A stretch of 49,969 nucleotides of DNA from an uncultured Prevotellaceae bacterium (GTDB lineage Bacteria; Bacteroidota; Bacteroidia; Bacteroidales; Bacteroidaceae): contig CAMVIB010000020.1 of the NCBI GenBank assembly GCA_947167455.1, positions 1 through 49,969 of the forward strand, written 5' to 3'. Numbering within the stretch: position 1 is the first letter of the stretch; the number at the start of each line of letters is the position of its first letter. The notes under the pieces are model-generated. The model was given only the letters and a program-made list of their open reading frames with translations, had not been told where the DNA came from and made no database searches. Both the position numbers and the translations under genes were made by a program. Shown here piece by piece: positions 9,629-17,640 of the stretch.

Positions 9629-9790
9629 ATGAGACGAGCCTACCACAAATTGATACTGCCCGACGGCACATGCCACAAGATGGTGGTGTGCCACACCGAC
9701 GACGCCACGGGCCGCCTACTCGACTTCCACCCACTGCAAGGCGAAGAGCCGTTCGTGGAGTGGGTAGGCGGGATGCTGGTGGCAGAATAG
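9629..9790 (+). CDS. Small conserved-type protein, 53 residues
   Basis: A short frame starts 9 bp after the DUF4296 stop, with ATG at 9629; an in-frame TTG at 9617 would overlap that stop. It runs MRRAYHKLILPDGTC... to ...VEWVGGMLVAE. The spacing, strand and codon use match the neighbouring genes. It resembles the small beta-rich proteins I recall following the lspA/DUF4296 genes in Bacteroidetes, which look like the first strands of an amidohydrolase-type barrel. No function is known. Confidence 0.6.
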   Translation: MRRAYHKLILPDGTCHKMVVCHTDDATGRLLDFHPLQGEEPFVEWVGGMLVAE

Positions 9791-9837
9791 GACATCGCAC
9801 GCACAATAAAAAGCGCGTGCGAGCGTTTATTTAGAGT

Positions 9838-12270
9838 ATGCCACGCATCCTGACAACACTTGCCTTAATGCTCTGCCTCGCTGCCAACGTTGCGGCACAG
9901 AGTCAAGACGCCGCTACCACAGCAGGTGCCGACACCATTGTTGCCGACACCGCCAGCGTGCATCTCTCAGGACGCATCACCGCCGACGACGGAGATGCAC
10001 TGCCACTGGCCACGGTGCGCATCGAGGGACGGGCAGACGGCACGGTGGCCAACCTGCAGGGCCAGTACAGCCTCACCTTCGCCACTGCCGACACCGTCAC
10101 CGTCATCTACACCATGATGGGCTACGAACCCAAGCGCAAGACGCTGACACGCCCACACGGACGCCTCGTGTGGAACGTTTCACTCCACGCCGCAGGACGC
10201 GCCATGAACGAGCTCACTGTCACCGAGGTGCGGCGCCAGATGGGCAGCACACAGGAGATAAGCACCGACCCGCTGCGGCGCCTACCATCCACGACGGGCA
10301 ATGCCGTGGAGGAACTCATTGCCACCCAAGCCGGCGTATCGACCCACAACGAGCTCTCCAGCCAGTACAACGTGCGAGGCGGCTCGTTCGACGAGAACTG
10401 CGTGTATGTCAACGGCATGGAGGTCTATCGACCCTTACTCATCAACTCGGGGCAGCAGGAAGGACTCTCCGTCATCAACTCCGACATGGTGGAACGCATA
10501 CAGTTCTCGGCAGGAGGCTTCGAGGCCAAGTACGGCGACCGCATGTCCAGCGTGCTCGACATCACATACCGCAAACCCACACGCCACGAAGGAATCTTCG
10601 CGGCGAGTCTCCTCGGTGCCAGCATCTACGACGGCTTCCGAATTGGCAAGCTCACACTATCGCAAGGTCTGCGCTACAAGACCAACCGCTACCTCCTCGG
10701 CTCGCTGCAAACAAGCGGCGAGTACGACCCCAACTTCCTCGACTACCAAGCCTACCTCTCGTGGACCCCGACTTCCAAGTGGACCATCGACATCCTCGCC
10801 TACATCTCGCGCAACAGCTACCGCTTCAAGCCCCGCGACCGCGAGACCAACTTCGGCACGATGGAGGATGTCAAGAGCTTCCGAGTATATTTCGACGGCG
10901 AGGAGCAGGACCTCTTCCGAACGGCATGGGGCGCACTCTCGCTGCGACGACAGCTCGGCGCGCGCTCGACACTGACGTTCAGCGCATCGGCATTCTCGAC
11001 GCGCGAGCGCGAGACACGCGACATACAAGGGCAATATTGGCTCAACGAGACCAACACCAACGAGGAACTCGGCGTGGGCACATACATGGAGCACACCCGC
11101 AACCTCCTCACCTCACGCACACAGACCTTGCGACTGCTCTATCAGGGACGCTACGGCTCCCACAACGTGGAGGCCGGCCTGCAATGGCGCGCAGAACAAA
11201 TCCGCGAAAACACCCGCGAGTGGGAGTTCCGCGACTCGGCAGGCTACTCCATGCCGCACTACGGCGACCGCCTCGAACTCATCTACAACCTTAAGTCCGT
11301 GCAGAGCATCAACAGCAACCGCCTCGAACTCTTCGCACAAGACACATGGAGGCGTGAGACACGCATCGGCACATTCTCCGTCAACTACGGTATGCGACTC
11401 GCACACTGGTCGTGGAACGGCGAGACAATCTTCTCGCCACGGGCAGCAGTGGGATTCGTGCCACAGCATGCCGACCGCCTCACGCTGCGACTCGCCGCAG
11501 GACTCTACTATCAGGCTCCATTCTACAAGGAACTGCGGGACACCACCACCGCCGACGGAGCCACCGTCGTGACACTCAACCGCGACCTGCGCTCGCAACG
11601 CTCGATACAAGTTGTGCTCGGTGGCGAGTACAAGTTCCGTGTTGCCGGACGACCCTTCAAGTTCACTGCCGAAGCCTACTACAAAGCTCAGGCCAACCTC
11701 AACCCGTACAACGTTGACGGACTGAAGGTCGTCTATTACGGCCGCAACGAGGGTCGAGGCTATGTGGCAGGTCTCGACCTCAAGGTCTTTGGAGAGTTCG
11801 TGCCAGGCACTGACTCCTGGATATCGTTCTCGCTGATGAAGACACAGATGACGCTTCACGGCAAGACACTCCCCCAGCCCACCGACCAGCGCTGGGCACT
11901 CAACCTCTTCTTTCAAGACTACTTCCCCGGCACCGACCGCTGGAAGATGTCGCTCAAGATGGCCTTTGCCGACGGACTGCCATTCGGCCCTCCGCACACA
12001 GGTCTCGAGGGCCACGTCTTCCGCGCACCACCCTATCGCCGCGTAGATATCGGCATGATGTACCGTCTCCTCGACAATGAGGACCATCACCGCCGCGGCT
12101 TCGGACGCAACCTACGCAACGTTTGGCTCGGACTCGACTGCTTCAACGTCATAGGCATCAGCAATGTGGCGAGCTACCTCTGGATCACCGACATCAGCAG
12201 GCAGCAATATGCAGTGCCCAACTATCTCACAGGCCGACAAATCAATGCCAGAATCTCCATCGACTTCTGA
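9838..12270 (+). CDS. TonB-dependent receptor with carboxypeptidase-like N-domain
   Basis: An 810-residue outer-membrane protein. A signal peptide (to about residue 20, ANVAAQ) is followed by a carboxypeptidase-regulatory-like domain at about 40-115 (LSGRITADDGDALPLATVRI), a plug domain at about 150-240 (YNVRGGSFDENCVYVNGMEV) and a beta-barrel of alternating strands ending in aromatic SIDF, as expected for BAM-assembled barrels. Such receptors take up large or scarce ligands using TonB energy. There is no SusD partner next to it and it is shorter than SusC proteins, so a polysaccharide-utilisation role is not indicated. The substrate is unknown. Confidence 0.92.
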   Translation: MPRILTTLALMLCLAANVAAQSQDAATTAGADTIVADTASVHLSGRITADDGDALPLATVRIEGRADGTVANLQGQYSLTFATADTVTVIYTMMGYEPKRKTLTRPHGRLVWNVSLHAAGRAMNELTVTEVRRQMGSTQEISTDPLRRLPSTTGNAVEELIATQAGVSTHNELSSQYNVRGGSFDENCVYVNGMEVYRPLLINSGQQEGLSVINSDMVERIQFSAGGFEAKYGDRMSSVLDITYRKPTRHEGIFAASLLGASIYDGFRIGKLTLSQGLRYKTNRYLLGSLQTSGEYDPNFLDYQAYLSWTPTSKWTIDILAYISRNSYRFKPRDRETNFGTMEDVKSFRVYFDGEEQDLFRTAWGALSLRRQLGARSTLTFSASAFSTRERETRDIQGQYWLNETNTNEELGVGTYMEHTRNLLTSRTQTLRLLYQGRYGSHNVEAGLQWRAEQIRENTREWEFRDSAGYSMPHYGDRLELIYNLKSVQSINSNRLELFAQDTWRRETRIGTFSVNYGMRLAHWSWNGETIFSPRAAVGFVPQHADRLTLRLAAGLYYQAPFYKELRDTTTADGATVVTLNRDLRSQRSIQVVLGGEYKFRVAGRPFKFTAEAYYKAQANLNPYNVDGLKVVYYGRNEGRGYVAGLDLKVFGEFVPGTDSWISFSLMKTQMTLHGKTLPQPTDQRWALNLFFQDYFPGTDRWKMSLKMAFADGLPFGPPHTGLEGHVFRAPPYRRVDIGMMYRLLDNEDHHRRGFGRNLRNVWLGLDCFNVIGISNVASYLWITDISRQQYAVPNYLTGRQINARISIDF

Positions 12271-12431
12271 AAAAACAAGCAACGAATCAGAACAGCATGA
12301 TTGAGTTCACTACGGGAAGCGACATGCACGGATAGGCTCTCTCAGAAGGCAAAACCACAGGCATTGCTTAATATATGTTAACAGGATGAGGTTTACCCCC
12401 CCCACATGGATAGACCTATCAAAAAAAGTAG

Positions 12432-12439
12432 TACTTTTG
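12432..12439 (+). promoter_or_regulatory. -7 element upstream of the nucleotide-sugar dehydratase gene
   Basis: TACTTTTG matches TAnnTTTG, 50 bp before the ATG at 12490. No convincing -33 TTTG is present at the right distance; the upstream bases are a run of C followed by A. The rest of the gap from 12271 shows nothing recognisable. Confidence 0.55.
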
Positions 12440-12489
12440 CACCATAAAAGCATTTCTGCCTTTTGCACCAACAGACAGCATAGACATAC

Positions 12490-14397
12490 ATGAGAATACT
12501 AAATTATTTGGCACAATGGTATTTCACCAAGAAAGCCACACCCTATTGGATGGTTTTGCTCTTTGACTGCTTAACCATTATTGTAGCAAACATCATCGTC
12601 TTCTTACTTTACAATGGCGCCACCACGACAGCAGCCGTCTTTTGGAAACTCGTTTGCACACTGCTTGTCTATCTCATACCATACCTCATCGGCTTCCGCA
12701 TCATGCGCACCTACGCCGGCGTGATGCGCTATTCATCGTTTGCCGACCTCTACCGCGTGGCCATAGCAAATGCCATCGGTGTCGTCAGCGTAGAGGCGTT
12801 GCGTCTGCTGGCAAATACCGACAAGTGGCTCGTCACGATTCGCTGGCGGGAACTCATCTTCGCATGGCTGCTCGCCACAGGCATCATGTTCGCAGCGCGA
12901 ATACTTATTAAGTTCCTCTTTGACATCATTCGCGAGGACCGTGCACAAAAGCGAGTCTTCATCTACGGCACAAAAGGCGGAGGAATGGCTCTCGCCAAGA
13001 GCATACGCATGGAGTCGCCGGCACGTTTCCACCTACGCGGCTTCGTCAGCGACTCAAATGACATGCCCGGACACATCCTGCAGGGAGTACGTGTTTATCG
13101 CAATAACGAGGAACTCGTGAAGATAATGAAAGCCGAGCACGCCACAGCGTTGCTCGTCTCACCCCTCAAGGCAGAGCGACTCATGTCCAACACCGAGATG
13201 ACCGAGCGCCTGCTCAACGCGGGGATAGCCATCTACACCGTGCAACAGGCTCAACAATGGGACGGCAAGAGCGACATCAGCACCATGCAGCTCCATGAGG
13301 TCGATATCGAGGATCTTCTGCCACGCGACGAGATTGACGTCGATCTCGAAGCCGTAGAGAAACTTCTGCGCGGACGACGCATACTCATCACAGGCTCCGC
13401 TGGCAGCATAGGCTCTGAGATGGTGAGGCAGATAGCGAAATGGGAACCCTCACAGCTCGTCCTCGTTGACCAGGCCGAGACGCCACAGCACGACATACGC
13501 CTCATGATGGCACGCGACTTCCCGGGCATCAAGGCTCTTACCGTGGTCACCAGCATCACCGAGCGGAAAAGCATGGAATATCTCTTCGCACAATATCGGC
13601 CCGAGTACGTCTTCCACGCCGCAGCCTACAAGCACGTGCCCATGATGGAAGACAATCCCAGCGAAGCCGTCACCAACAACATCGTGGGTACACGCGTCAT
13701 TGCCGACCTCGCCGTGAAATACGGTGTGAATAAGTTCGTCATGATCTCCACTGACAAAGCCGTAAACCCCACCAACGTCATGGGATGCTCCAAGCGCATC
13801 TGCGAGATTTATGTCCAGGCTCTCGACAAGGCCATCAAGGACGGCAAAATGAATGGCGTGACACAGTTCGTCACGACACGCTTCGGCAACGTCCTCGGCT
13901 CTAACGGCAGCGTCATACCTCTCTTCCGCGAGCAGATCCGAAAGGGCGGACCCGTCACCGTGACTCACCCCGACATCATACGCTTCTTCATGCTCATCCC
14001 CGAGGCATGCAAGCTCGTCCTTGAGGCTGGCACGATGGGACACGGCGGCGAAATATTCGTCTTCGACATGGGCAAGCCCGTGCGCATCGCCGACCTCGCA
14101 CGACGCATGATAAGCCTCTCCGGTGCACATAACGTCACCATCAAGTTCACAGGGCTACGCGATGGCGAGAAGCTCTATGAGGAGGTGCTTGGCAACGAGG
14201 AGCACACCAAGCCCACCTTCAACAAGAAGATAAAGATTGCGCAGGTGCGCGAACAAGACTACGCCGACATCAACGCACAGATTGACGAGCTCTGCAAGCT
14301 CGCACTTGAGTACGACAACATGAACACCGTACGCATGATGAAGAAAATCGTGCCAGAATACAAGAGTCAGAACTCCATTTACCAGGAGCTCGACTGA
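12490..14397 (+). CDS. FlaA1/CapD-type membrane nucleotide-sugar 4,6-dehydratase/epimerase
   Basis: A 635-residue protein in three parts: membrane segments at about 20-145, a first Rossmann-like domain at about 150-270 (FIYGTKGGGMALAKS), and an SDR domain from about 295. The NAD(P)-binding loop is TGSAGSIG at 301-308. The catalytic set appears as Ser420, Met432 and Lys436, with Met in place of the usual Tyr, as known for the WbpM/PglF class. These make UDP-linked deoxy-keto sugars such as the precursors of QuiNAc or bacillosamine for capsule, O-antigen or glycoprotein. It stands alone, and a terminator follows 74 bp after its stop. Confidence 0.9.
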   Translation: MRILNYLAQWYFTKKATPYWMVLLFDCLTIIVANIIVFLLYNGATTTAAVFWKLVCTLLVYLIPYLIGFRIMRTYAGVMRYSSFADLYRVAIANAIGVVSVEALRLLANTDKWLVTIRWRELIFAWLLATGIMFAARILIKFLFDIIREDRAQKRVFIYGTKGGGMALAKSIRMESPARFHLRGFVSDSNDMPGHILQGVRVYRNNEELVKIMKAEHATALLVSPLKAERLMSNTEMTERLLNAGIAIYTVQQAQQWDGKSDISTMQLHEVDIEDLLPRDEIDVDLEAVEKLLRGRRILITGSAGSIGSEMVRQIAKWEPSQLVLVDQAETPQHDIRLMMARDFPGIKALTVVTSITERKSMEYLFAQYRPEYVFHAAAYKHVPMMEDNPSEAVTNNIVGTRVIADLAVKYGVNKFVMISTDKAVNPTNVMGCSKRICEIYVQALDKAIKDGKMNGVTQFVTTRFGNVLGSNGSVIPLFREQIRKGGPVTVTHPDIIRFFMLIPEACKLVLEAGTMGHGGEIFVFDMGKPVRIADLARRMISLSGAHNVTIKFTGLRDGEKLYEEVLGNEEHTKPTFNKKIKIAQVREQDYADINAQIDELCKLALEYDNMNTVRMMKKIVPEYKSQNSIYQELD

Positions 14398-14404
14398 GCC
14401 GCGG

Positions 14405-15367
14405 CTACATCAACTCCAAGACATCTTCGAGCAGGCCGAGACTCACCGAGGCCACTCCACGTTCCTGAGCCATCGCCACCAGCACTTGCAGTGGCGATGC
14501 TTTTTTTGTATCTACAGCAACGGCGACAGCAGCATAATCACCTTCAGCAGCAACATCAGCTGAATCACCATCTGTGGCAACAGCAACATCACCGTCATGC
14601 CAGAGACCATCCTCGCGCTGGCGCACGATGCCGTCATTACGCACTATGGTCAACAGACGGCGGTTGGAGAGCTTCACACCGCTGTCAGCCTTGCCAACAG
14701 GCTCGGTGGCGAGAGCCGACACCGGCCAGCACACGCGGTTGTAGCCATCCTCCCAACGCAGGAGCTCACCAGTCTGCTCGTCAACAATGACGTATTTGTA
14801 CTCGAAAGGCAGCTGCAATGCCGTGGCGCTGACAGCAATCCGCCATTCACATAGCCCCACGAAGGTCAAGCGCAGAGCACGCTCGGGCTTCCAGTCGCCA
14901 AGAGGAGGCTGCGAACCTATGAGAGCTACCGCCTCGCCGTCACTTAGCGTAGGTGCCAGCACACGCAGTACTATCGTCTGCGCGAACGTAGGGGTGTGAA
15001 GGTCGGCGTTGCGGTCTCGTGCGGCTCCGGCGTTGAAGTCCTTGAAGAAGAGCCAAGGCAATGAGGGTGTTTCCATCCAGAAGTCATCGAGGATGAAGTC
15101 GCGACCCGCATCGGCATCAAAGAGCCGCGGCGCACGATGCCATTCACGCCTCACAACTTCCATACCGCGATACACGGCGTATGAGTATCGGAACTGACGT
15201 ATGCCAGTCTCCATGACACGATAGTCTGTACGCCAAACGATTCCATCGCTTGTCTCCATGTGCAGCAACAGAGGCACCTCACGGCCGCGCGTGCCGATGA
15301 GTGCGAGCTCAACACACACATCCTCACCCCATTGCGCACGATATGGTATAGAGAAATGTAGGTTCAT
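14405..15367 (-). CDS. Truncated 4-alpha-glucanotransferase relative: tandem CBM20 domains without the GH77 domain
   Basis: A 320-residue frame that resembles the N-terminal third of Bacteroidetes MalQ: two starch-binding CBM20-like domains, at about 1-115 and 125-245 (second: IGSQPPLGDWKPERALRL). Full-length enzymes continue with a GH77 catalytic domain of about 550 residues, which is absent. The last ~60 residues are low-complexity (AVATDGDSADVAAEG) and then read through the neighbour's terminator, so they look like post-deletion readthrough. I chose the start at 15367 (MNLHFSIPYR); seven further residues upstream are possible. It could be a relic or a free starch-binding module; a relic is more likely. 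Confidence 0.7.
   Translation of the reverse strand: MNLHFSIPYRAQWGEDVCVELALIGTRGREVPLLLHMETSDGIVWRTDYRVMETGIRQFRYSYAVYRGMEVVRREWHRAPRLFDADAGRDFILDDFWMETPSLPWLFFKDFNAGAARDRNADLHTPTFAQTIVLRVLAPTLSDGEAVALIGSQPPLGDWKPERALRLTFVGLCEWRIAVSATALQLPFEYKYVIVDEQTGELLRWEDGYNRVCWPVSALATEPVGKADSGVKLSNRRLLTIVRNDGIVRQREDGLWHDGDVAVATDGDSADVAAEGDYAAVAVAVDTKKASPLQVLVAMAQERGVASVSLGLLEDVLELM
14471..14507 (+). terminator. Rho-independent terminator of the dehydratase gene
   Basis: CATCGCCAC (14471-14479) pairs with GTGGCGATG (14491-14499) and is followed by C and seven T. It points along the plus strand. It lies inside the 3' coding end of the convergent starch-binding-domain gene, which is odd for an intact gene. 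Confidence 0.85.
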
Positions 15368-15484
15368 AAGCATTAAACATGTCCACATACTGCGTCCAAA
15401 GATAATAAAACTTTCACATACTGCCGCACGAAATCAGAAATATTTTCCCAAAAAGCAAAAAATATACTTTTCTTTGTCTTGAAA

Positions 15485-15516
15485 TTTGGTGTTCTCACAA
15501 CAAGTGCCTAACTTTG
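15485..15516 (+). promoter_or_regulatory. Promoter with no downstream gene
   Basis: TTTG at 15485-15488 and TAACTTTG at 15509-15516 are spaced by 20 bp, close to the Bacteroidetes consensus. The nearest gene downstream on this strand is more than 5 kb away, so it should drive an untranslated RNA. Confidence 0.7.
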
Positions 15517-15522
15517 CATCGC

Positions 15523-15795
15523 AAAAGGGAAACAGACCCAAGCTTCTTTGACATACAGTCTGAGCGTTGCTGCCTTTATGGCAGTCACACGCTTCACGAC
15601 ATAGGCATAGCCGCATCGGTTAGATCGGGAGACTCATCAATAACATCAGAAAACCGAGAACGTTTCGCGCTCCAATGGCGGGCTGCGCCCCATCGGGGTA
15701 ACCTCTTCACGGAGGCCGGCAGATTACAAAGGACGTGGACACTCAAATCATTCATACTCGGAGTTCTCATCACATCATCGGTGCGGCTTTTTTTT
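15523..15795 (+). ncRNA. Candidate structured RNA of about 270 nt
   Basis: The stretch from the promoter to a run of eight T at 15788-15795 has no convincing coding frame. A 12-bp long-range helix (15609-15620 with 15777-15788, AGCCGCATCGGT with ATCGGTGCGGCT, two G-U pairs) ends at the T-run and closes a domain of about 156 nt. Local hairpins are seen at 15563-15593 (outer AGCGT/ACGCT, inner CTGCC/GGCAG), 15688-15698 (CCCC/GGGG) and 15702-15715. I could not match it to tmRNA, RNase P or SRP RNA by their signature sequences. A 6S-type RNA is possible but unproven. Confidence 0.5.
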
Positions 15796-15798
15796 GTT

Positions 15799-16057
15799 AT
15801 GATTATCCGCAATCGTACCACAAAGACGCTGGAAGCGTCTCCTCTCAATAACCGGGGGTGCGCAGTACCCCCGGATAGGGACAAAAAGGGGAACATCGAC
15901 CCTGAAGGGGTCGCCCATTACGCTGTTCGGGCACTCTTTCAGAGTGCTTGCCTCTATAGAGCTTGTTATCCGGGGGTGCTCGCTACGCTCGTACCCTCGG
16001 TTACCAAAGCGAAGACCGCGTTGCGGTCTCTTTGGTGGTATGATTGCGGATAATCAT
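15799..16057. repeat. Dispersed hairpin-string repeat, complete copy B (259 bp)
   Basis: The ends are near-perfect inverted repeats: ATGATTATCCGCAATCGTAC at left, and its complement with one change at right, extending to about 28 bp. Inside is a string of short hairpins: GACGC/GCGTC, ACCGGGGGT/ACCCCCGG, CGACCC/GGGTCG, GCACTC/GAGTGC, the palindrome CTCTATAGAG, and GACCGC/GCGGTC. It is almost identical to the copy at 40063-40320; the visible differences are one base near the left end and a small replacement before the last hairpin. No transposase is inside, so it is MITE-like and non-autonomous. Confidence 0.9.
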
Positions 16058-16084
16058 TTTTTTTGTCAGCTATAATACCAATAA

Positions 16085-16164
16085 GACGGTGAGCTCGACC
16101 TTCGGTCGCTACGACACTTCTTTGCAGAGCAAAGCGACCGGAGGTCGAGCGCGAAGAAACCGTC
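16085..16164. repeat. Large imperfect hairpin between the repeat and xylA
   Basis: GCTCGACCTTCGGTCGCT (16093-16110) pairs with 16133-16150 at 17 of 18 positions, with a further outer pairing GACGGT/ACCGTC and an inner TTTGC/GCAAA. It looks like a REP-type palindromic unit. It is not the xylA terminator, which lies at 16203-16235. Confidence 0.7.
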
Positions 16165-16202
16165 TCAGCGCAATTCCAGAATCTTCCTTGCGCCAAGACC
16201 TG

Positions 16203-16235
16203 AAAAAGCCCCGCATGAGCTTATGTCATGCAGGG
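16203..16235 (-). terminator. Rho-independent terminator of xylB-xylA
   Basis: On the minus strand CCCTGCATGA pairs with TCATGCGGGG (one G-U) around a 7-nt loop, followed by CTTTTTC. It lies 54 bp after the xylA stop. Confidence 0.85.
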
Positions 16236-16288
16236 CCAGTTGCCCTAAAGCGGGCTGAACGGTAAAAGGTTAGTCTGTGTGTGTGGTA

Positions 16289-17596
16289 TTAGTACATGTT
16301 GACGATGGCTTCGTAGAGTTCCTGCTTGCCGCTGGTCTGCTTGGGCTCACCGACCTTCTTGCCATAGGCGTAGGCCTCCTCAAAGGTCATCTTACCCTCC
16401 TCGAAACGCTTGCCCTCGCCCTGGTCGAAGCTTGCGTAGCGCTCCTTGACCATGCCGCAGATGGGCGAGTGCTCGATGATGTCGGCAGCGGAGAGCAGTG
16501 CGTGGGCCATGGCATCCATAGCAGCGATGTGTGCTATGAAGATATCCTCGAGGTCGGTGCTGTTGCGGCGTGTCTTGGCATCGAAGTTTGTGCCGCCGTC
16601 CTTGAAGCCGCCGCCACGGATGATCTGCATCATGGCCTGTGTGAGCTCATAGTGGTCGATGGGGAACTGGTCGGTGTCCCAGCCATTCTGGTAGTCGCCA
16701 CGGTTGGCGTCGATGCTGCCGAGCATGCCGGCATCCACGGCGCAGGCGAGCTCGTGCTCAAAGGTGTGGCCGGCGAGGGTGGCGTGGTTGACCTCGATAT
16801 TCACCTTGAAGTCCTTGTCGAGGTTGTGTGCACGGAGGAAGCCGATCACGGTCTCCGTGTCAACGTCATATTGGTGCTTGGTGGGCTCCATGGGCTTGGG
16901 CTCGATGAGGAATGTGCCCTTGAAGCCCTTGGCACGTGCGTAGTCGCGTGCCATGGTGAGCATGGTGGCCATGTGCTCCTTCTCGCGCTTCATGTCGGTG
17001 TTGAGGAGGCTCATGTAGCCTTCACGGCCGCCCCAGAACACATAGTTGGTGCCGCCCAGCTCGATGGTGGCATCGATGGCGTTCTTGATCTGGACGATGG
17101 CACGGGCCACGACGTCGAAGTCGGGGTTGGTGCTGGCACCGTTCATATAGCGTTTGTTGCCAAAGACGTTGGCAGTGCCCCACAGCAGCTTGATGCCCGT
17201 CTCGGCCTGCTTCTGCTTGAGGTAGGCAACGACCTCCTTGAGATTCTTCTCATAGCTCTCTACGTCGGCAGCCTCGGCCACGAGGTCGATGTCGTGGAAG
17301 CAGTAGTATTCGATGCCGAGCTTCTGCATGATCTCAAAACCGGCGTCGGCCTTTTCCTTGGCAGCCTGAACGGGGTCGGGGTTGGTGTTCCAAGGGAATG
17401 ACTTCGTGCCGCCGCCAAACTGGTCGGCGCCTTCGGCACAGAGTGTATGCCACCATGCCATGGCGAACTTGAACCATTCGCTCATCTTCTTGCCCATGAC
17501 GACGCGGTCGCGGTCGTAGTAGCGGTATGCCAGAGGATTCTTGCTCTCAACGCCTTCAAACTTGATGGCGGGGATTTCGGGGAAATACTGTTTCAT
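16289..17596 (-). CDS. xylA: Xylose isomerase
   Basis: A 435-residue cytosolic TIM-barrel enzyme that converts D-xylose to D-xylulose. Family blocks are present in order: WWHTLCAEGADQFGGGT, YYCFHDIDLVAEA with the catalytic His, NIEVNHATLAGHTFEHE and SIDANRGDYQNGWDTDQFP with metal-binding acids, and NFDAKTRRNSTDLEDIF. The length is normal for the family. It is the second gene of a two-gene operon, starting 44 bp after xylB, and a terminator follows. No XylR-type regulator or xylose transporter is adjacent. Confidence 0.98.
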   Translation of the reverse strand: MKQYFPEIPAIKFEGVESKNPLAYRYYDRDRVVMGKKMSEWFKFAMAWWHTLCAEGADQFGGGTKSFPWNTNPDPVQAAKEKADAGFEIMQKLGIEYYCFHDIDLVAEAADVESYEKNLKEVVAYLKQKQAETGIKLLWGTANVFGNKRYMNGASTNPDFDVVARAIVQIKNAIDATIELGGTNYVFWGGREGYMSLLNTDMKREKEHMATMLTMARDYARAKGFKGTFLIEPKPMEPTKHQYDVDTETVIGFLRAHNLDKDFKVNIEVNHATLAGHTFEHELACAVDAGMLGSIDANRGDYQNGWDTDQFPIDHYELTQAMMQIIRGGGFKDGGTNFDAKTRRNSTDLEDIFIAHIAAMDAMAHALLSAADIIEHSPICGMVKERYASFDQGEGKRFEEGKMTFEEAYAYGKKVGEPKQTSGKQELYEAIVNMY

Positions 17597-17640
17597 TGTG
17601 ATTGGTTATTTTAGTTTATGGGTTTGGTTTCTATAAAGGT

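Noticed and set aside
12490..14397. Missing catalytic Tyr in the nucleotide-sugar dehydratase
   Set aside because: Ser-Met-Lys is the known arrangement in the WbpM/PglF class, so it is not a defect.
15514..16053. A 179-residue plus-strand protein across the RNA candidate and the repeat
   Set aside because: The frame is open only because the repeat has few stops. The same residues recur in the copy at 40063-40320, and it crosses a T8 terminator-like site. No family resemblance.
16277..17401. A 374-residue plus-strand frame opposite xylA
   Set aside because: Antisense shadow of a high-GC gene. The xylA frame has full family conservation and a terminator in the opposite direction.
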